Shown here: positions 61,058 through 64,000 of the stretch, one piece after another
Layout: every line of letters begins with the position of its first letter
Position numbering within the stretch: the stretch's first letter is position 1
Source of the DNA: Sphingobacterium puteale
Lineage (GTDB): Bacteria > Bacteroidota > Bacteroidia > Sphingobacteriales > Sphingobacteriaceae
Direction: 5' to 3'
Length of the DNA: 64,000 bases
Assembly: GCF_003627955.1 (NCBI RefSeq)
Contig: NZ_RBWS01000017.1
Span: 62,001-126,000 of the forward strand
Program-made: the position numbers and the translations under genes
The notes under the pieces: model-generated
Seen by the model: the letters and a program-made list of their open reading frames with translations, nothing else
Database searches by the model: none
Told to the model about the DNA's origin: nothing

Positions 61058-62131
61058 ATGTTATACAAATTAACAAAATCCAGAACGGGCATGTTCGTTC
61101 CCTTACTGGGTATTATACTAATAGCCTGTGAGAGCAAGGCTGAAAAAACAGCCGCGGTATCGACCGGAACCAAGACTGATGTCACCAGGTTACCTGTCGA
61201 TATACTGATCGCGCAGGAGGAGGAACTCCGTCAGGATGAGACCGTCATAGGAACCATGATTCCTTATCGGGAAGTTTCCATTGTGAGCGAATTGCCTCAA
61301 AAAATTGTCCGGGTCGCATTTCAGGACGGTAGCTACGTGGAGCAGGGATCCATACTTTATATTCTCAATGATACCGATATCAGGGCACGTCTCAATCAGG
61401 TCGGCGCTGAATTGGAGCTGGCAAAACTGAATAAAGAGCGGTTACAGAACCTATTGAAAACCGAAACGATAAAACAACAGGAATACGACGAGGCACTTAT
61501 GCATTTTCGCTCTTTGACCGCCCGTCAGGAACTGCTTCGTGTAGAACTGGCCAAGACTATAATCAGAGCTCCATTCTCCGGAAAAATCGGTATTTCAAAA
61601 GTGCATGCGGGCGCCTATGTCATACCGGGGACAGCGCTGGTTACCCTGCAGGATCAGATCAGCCTCAAGATTAGCTTTTCTATTTCCGAGAAGCATCTGC
61701 CTTTGATCAATAAGGGGACAAAAGTGCGCTTCACCACAGCTTTGTCCACAGCACAACTCGAGGCGACCGTGCTCGCCACGGAGCCGGGACTGGATGCTTC
61801 GGGCCGCAGTCTGGAAGTGCAGGCACGCGTAGATAATTCCGATAAAAAATTCAGGCCGGGTATGTCCGCCAAAATACATTTTGACAGCAATGGAAAAGAT
61901 GCTAAAGGCGTCAAGGTACCCACAGAGGCCCTTATGCCCGGTGACGGGGGATACAATGCCTTTGTTATCGTCGACGGAAAAGCAAAGCCTGTTGCAGTCA
62001 CTATCGGTACCCGCACGGAAGCGGATGCCGTTATCACATCCGGTCTGAGTACCGGAGACAGTATTATCGTGTCCAATATGTTGCGTATTACGGATGGTAC
62101 CCCCGTAGAAGCCATTATTCCAACTAAATAA
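61058..62131 (+). CDS. RND efflux periplasmic adaptor (membrane fusion protein)
   Basis: A 357-residue adaptor lipoprotein (lipobox LLGIILIACES). It has a biotinyl-lipoyl-like domain (EVSIVSELPQKIVRVAFQDG), a short alpha hairpin (AELELAKLNKERLQNLLKTE), the second lipoyl half (IIRAPFSGKIGISKVHAGAY) and beta-barrel and membrane-proximal domains (KVPTEALMPGDGGYNAFVIV). It bridges the inner-membrane pump encoded six bases downstream to an outer-membrane TolC-type channel, which must lie outside the window. Substrate specificity is not readable. Confidence 0.93.
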   Translation: MLYKLTKSRTGMFVPLLGIILIACESKAEKTAAVSTGTKTDVTRLPVDILIAQEEELRQDETVIGTMIPYREVSIVSELPQKIVRVAFQDGSYVEQGSILYILNDTDIRARLNQVGAELELAKLNKERLQNLLKTETIKQQEYDEALMHFRSLTARQELLRVELAKTIIRAPFSGKIGISKVHAGAYVIPGTALVTLQDQISLKISFSISEKHLPLINKGTKVRFTTALSTAQLEATVLATEPGLDASGRSLEVQARVDNSDKKFRPGMSAKIHFDSNGKDAKGVKVPTEALMPGDGGYNAFVIVDGKAKPVAVTIGTRTEADAVITSGLSTGDSIIVSNMLRITDGTPVEAIIPTK

Positions 62132-62137
62132 GATGCC

Positions 62138-64000
62138 ATGAGTATATCGTCACTAAGTATAAAAAAACCCGTACTGGCGGGAGTATTTTCTCTTTTGTTG
62201 GTCATATTGGGAATTGTTGGATGGAAACAGTTGGGTGTGCGGGAGTTTCCGCTGACTGAACCTCCTGTCATCTCCGTGATTACATTCTATCCAGGGGCGA
62301 GCCCGGATGTCATTGCCTCTAAACTTACACGTCCCATGGAGGAGTCTATTGCCGAAGCCGGCGGAATCCGGACGATCTCTTCAGAATCCCGTGAGCAGGT
62401 CAGTGTTATTTCGGTCGAATTTGACCGCCAGACAGACATTGAGGATGCGTTAAATGATGTCAGGGATAAAGTGGCCAAATCCCGGAAGCAGCTGCCGGCA
62501 GATGTAGATCCACCTATTGTGCAAAAAGCCTCTTCCGCAGACAACCTGGTTGCCTTCCTTGAAGTGGAAAGTGATACAAAAGATATCAAAGAGGTCAGCC
62601 ATATTGCATCCACAGTGATCAAAGACAGGATGCAGTCGATTCCGGGAATCAATAACGTTGCTATCGTCGGTGAGCATAAATACGCCATGCGACTCCGGTT
62701 CGACCCAGTTAAATTAGCTTCCTATCAGCTTACCCCCGAAGATGTGAGACGGGCCTTGCTCAGAGAAAATATTGACCTGCCCTCGGGTCGCATCGAAGGC
62801 AACCATAGTGAATTGAGCGTCCGGACACTCGGACGCCTCAACAGTGCAGCAGATTTTAATGAGATGCTGATCAAAAAAGCCGGCAATAGCGTTATCAAGC
62901 TGAGGGATATCGGTGTGGCAGAGCTCGGTGAAATGAACGAACGTACCGCCATTATCAATGAGACAGGCAATCTGAACCGAGTCGGTATCGGTGTTGCGAT
63001 CCAGATTCAACGTGATGCCAATGCCATAGAGGTAGTGGACGAATTTTACAAGCGCCTGGCCCAGCTCAAAAAAGATATACCTTCCGATTATCGTCTTATT
63101 GTAGGATTTGATTTCACGCACTCCGTTCGTGAATCCATCAAAGAGGTAGAAGAAACCCTATTTATAGCATTCGGATTGGTGGTGCTTATTATTTTTCTTT
63201 TCCTTCGGGATTGGCGTTCAACCATTATTCCGGTATTGGCCATACCGGTATCTATCCTATCTGCATTTTTCATTATGTATATTGCCGGTTTTTCCATTAA
63301 CATACTTACACTTTTGGGACTCGTGCTTGCAATAGGACTTGTGGTCGATGACGCTATTGTTGTACTGGAGAATATTTACAAGAAAATCGAAGAAGGAATG
63401 TCCCCGATTCAGGCGGCCTTTAAAGGTTCCAAAGAAATTTATTTTGCGGTGATTTCAACCACAATTACCCTGGCGGCGGTATTCTTACCTATTGTATTTA
63501 TGGGAGGTATCAGCGGTCAGCTCTTTCTCGAGTTTGCTATCGTCGTTTCCGGATCCGTCTTGGTTTCCGCTTTTGTGGCCTTGACATTGACGCCGATGCT
63601 GAGTGCATATTTCCTCAAAAAGAAAGCCGGTCCGGGCTGGTTCTATCGCGTGACCGAACCTTTTTTCATACGTTTAAATAATGGTTATACGCAATTGCTG
63701 GTTCTTTTTATGCGAGCACGTTGGCTCGCCTGGCTATTTCTGGCCGTCACTACGGGACTGATCTATTTCATTGGTAAACAATTGCCATCTGAACTTGCTC
63801 CTGTAGAAGACCGCTCCAATATGAACCTGATTGCAGTTGCTCCGGAGGGAGTTTCTTTCGAGTACATGAAAAAGAATATGATCGAGGTCGGTAAGTATGT
63901 AAATGACTCCACCGATGGCTTGTACCAGACCTATTCCATGGTGGCCATTTCCTTTATCCCTGCTCCTGCCCCGGTGAATGTCGCGGTGCAAAGTATCTAT
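62138..64000 (+). CDS. RND efflux pump permease, HAE1-like, cut by the right edge
   Basis: The first 621 codons of an AcrB-type proton-driven inner-membrane pump that continues past the window. The start MSISSLSIKKPVLAGVF and first transmembrane helix are followed by the periplasmic porter domain (FYPGASPDVIASKLTRPMEE). The transmembrane block has GLVLAIGLVVDDAIVVLENI, the proton-relay helix with the paired Asp typical of hydrophobe/amphiphile (HAE1) pumps rather than the heavy-metal (CusA) subgroup. The adaptor gene ends six bases upstream. Upstream metal-type regulators make metal efflux tempting, but the pump sequence argues for organic compounds. Confidence 0.93.
   Translation, partial: MSISSLSIKKPVLAGVFSLLLVILGIVGWKQLGVREFPLTEPPVISVITFYPGASPDVIASKLTRPMEESIAEAGGIRTISSESREQVSVISVEFDRQTDIEDALNDVRDKVAKSRKQLPADVDPPIVQKASSADNLVAFLEVESDTKDIKEVSHIASTVIKDRMQSIPGINNVAIVGEHKYAMRLRFDPVKLASYQLTPEDVRRALLRENIDLPSGRIEGNHSELSVRTLGRLNSAADFNEMLIKKAGNSVIKLRDIGVAELGEMNERTAIINETGNLNRVGIGVAIQIQRDANAIEVVDEFYKRLAQLKKDIPSDYRLIVGFDFTHSVRESIKEVEETLFIAFGLVVLIIFLFLRDWRSTIIPVLAIPVSILSAFFIMYIAGFSINILTLLGLVLAIGLVVDDAIVVLENIYKKIEEGMSPIQAAFKGSKEIYFAVISTTITLAAVFLPIVFMGGISGQLFLEFAIVVSGSVLVSAFVALTLTPMLSAYFLKKKAGPGWFYRVTEPFFIRLNNGYTQLLVLFMRARWLAWLFLAVTTGLIYFIGKQLPSELAPVEDRSNMNLIAVAPEGVSFEYMKKNMIEVGKYVNDSTDGLYQTYSMVAISFIPAPAPVNVAVQSIY

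Noticed and set aside
57861-62131. Calling the 57-64 kb cluster an integrated mobile island
   Set aside because: Only a lone OrfA-like gene is present; no integrase, direct repeats or tRNA junction were seen.
62138-64000. Reading the RND pump as a heavy-metal (CusA) pump because of the HMA regulators
   Set aside because: The proton-relay helix has the paired-Asp pattern of HAE1 pumps; the metal link rests only on neighbours.
1-64000. CRISPR array or prophage
   Set aside because: No regularly spaced direct repeats, Cas genes or phage structural genes were found on either strand.

Overview
The window looks like a chromosomal segment of a Bacteroidota bacterium, most likely Sphingobacterium or a close relative in the Sphingobacteriaceae. 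The reasons are the AT-rich DNA, the lack of clear Shine-Dalgarno sites, Bacteroidetes-type promoter boxes (TTTG ... TAnnTTTG), a SusC/SusD polysaccharide locus with a one-protein hybrid two-component regulator, SusC-style TonB receptors with a carboxypeptidase-like N-terminal domain, and many small orphan receivers and histidine kinases. The genus is inferred from gene content, not from a marker gene.

Layout. 1-3.9 kb: the 5' end of a DUF4230 gene, a tRNA-His with promoter and terminator, a DUF72 protein, a PAS histidine kinase, a YciE-type ferritin-like protein and an ankyrin-repeat protein. 4-6.8 kb: a yciE-katE operon (ferritin-like protein plus large-subunit catalase). 7-15.2 kb: a three-gene operon converting glycogen to trehalose, with a TreY-MalQ fusion, GlgX/TreX and TreZ. 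15.4-20.5 kb: two tandem cytidylyltransferase-like genes, a frameshifted receiver-domain gene, a large unrecognised helical protein, a stress-type SDR and a vestige of a histidine kinase 3' end. 20.5-25 kb: an ECF sigma factor, a secreted alpha/beta hydrolase, a sigma-factor remnant, a membrane protein and a GNAT acetyltransferase. 25.2-27.1 kb: a LOV (blue-light) histidine kinase overlapping a single-domain receiver.

27.2-42.7 kb: a polysaccharide utilisation locus read leftwards, ordered hybrid two-component regulator, GH31 with a PA14 insert, SusC, SusD, surface lipoprotein and GH2. The enzyme pair fits xyloglucan-type oligosaccharides, but this is inference. 42.9-46.5 kb: a small charged protein, an orphan receiver, a YetF/DUF421 membrane protein with a zinc ribbon, and a bacteriophytochrome histidine kinase with altered chromophore-pocket residues. 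46.9-54.5 kb: a small lipoprotein, then an iron-siderophore cluster (two tandem TonB receptors, AraC regulator, siderophore-interacting reductase and a small partner) behind a candidate Fur-type operator. 55-57 kb: small membrane proteins and a frameshifted gene. 57.2-64 kb: an apparent metal or toxic-compound response island with a TetR-like regulator, a variant HMA protein, two related AraC-type regulators (one fused to an HMA domain), a flavin/2Fe-2S reductase, an orphan IS3 OrfA, and an RND efflux adaptor and pump that runs off the right edge.

The recurring theme is stress and environmental sensing. There are two photoreceptor kinases (LOV and phytochrome), orphan receivers, catalase, YciE proteins, a trehalose pathway and a stress-type SDR. 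Several broken genes (16.5, 20.4, 22.7 and 56.3 kb) and a two-copy intergenic repeat show active rearrangement. No CRISPR array, rRNA, complete insertion sequence or prophage was seen.
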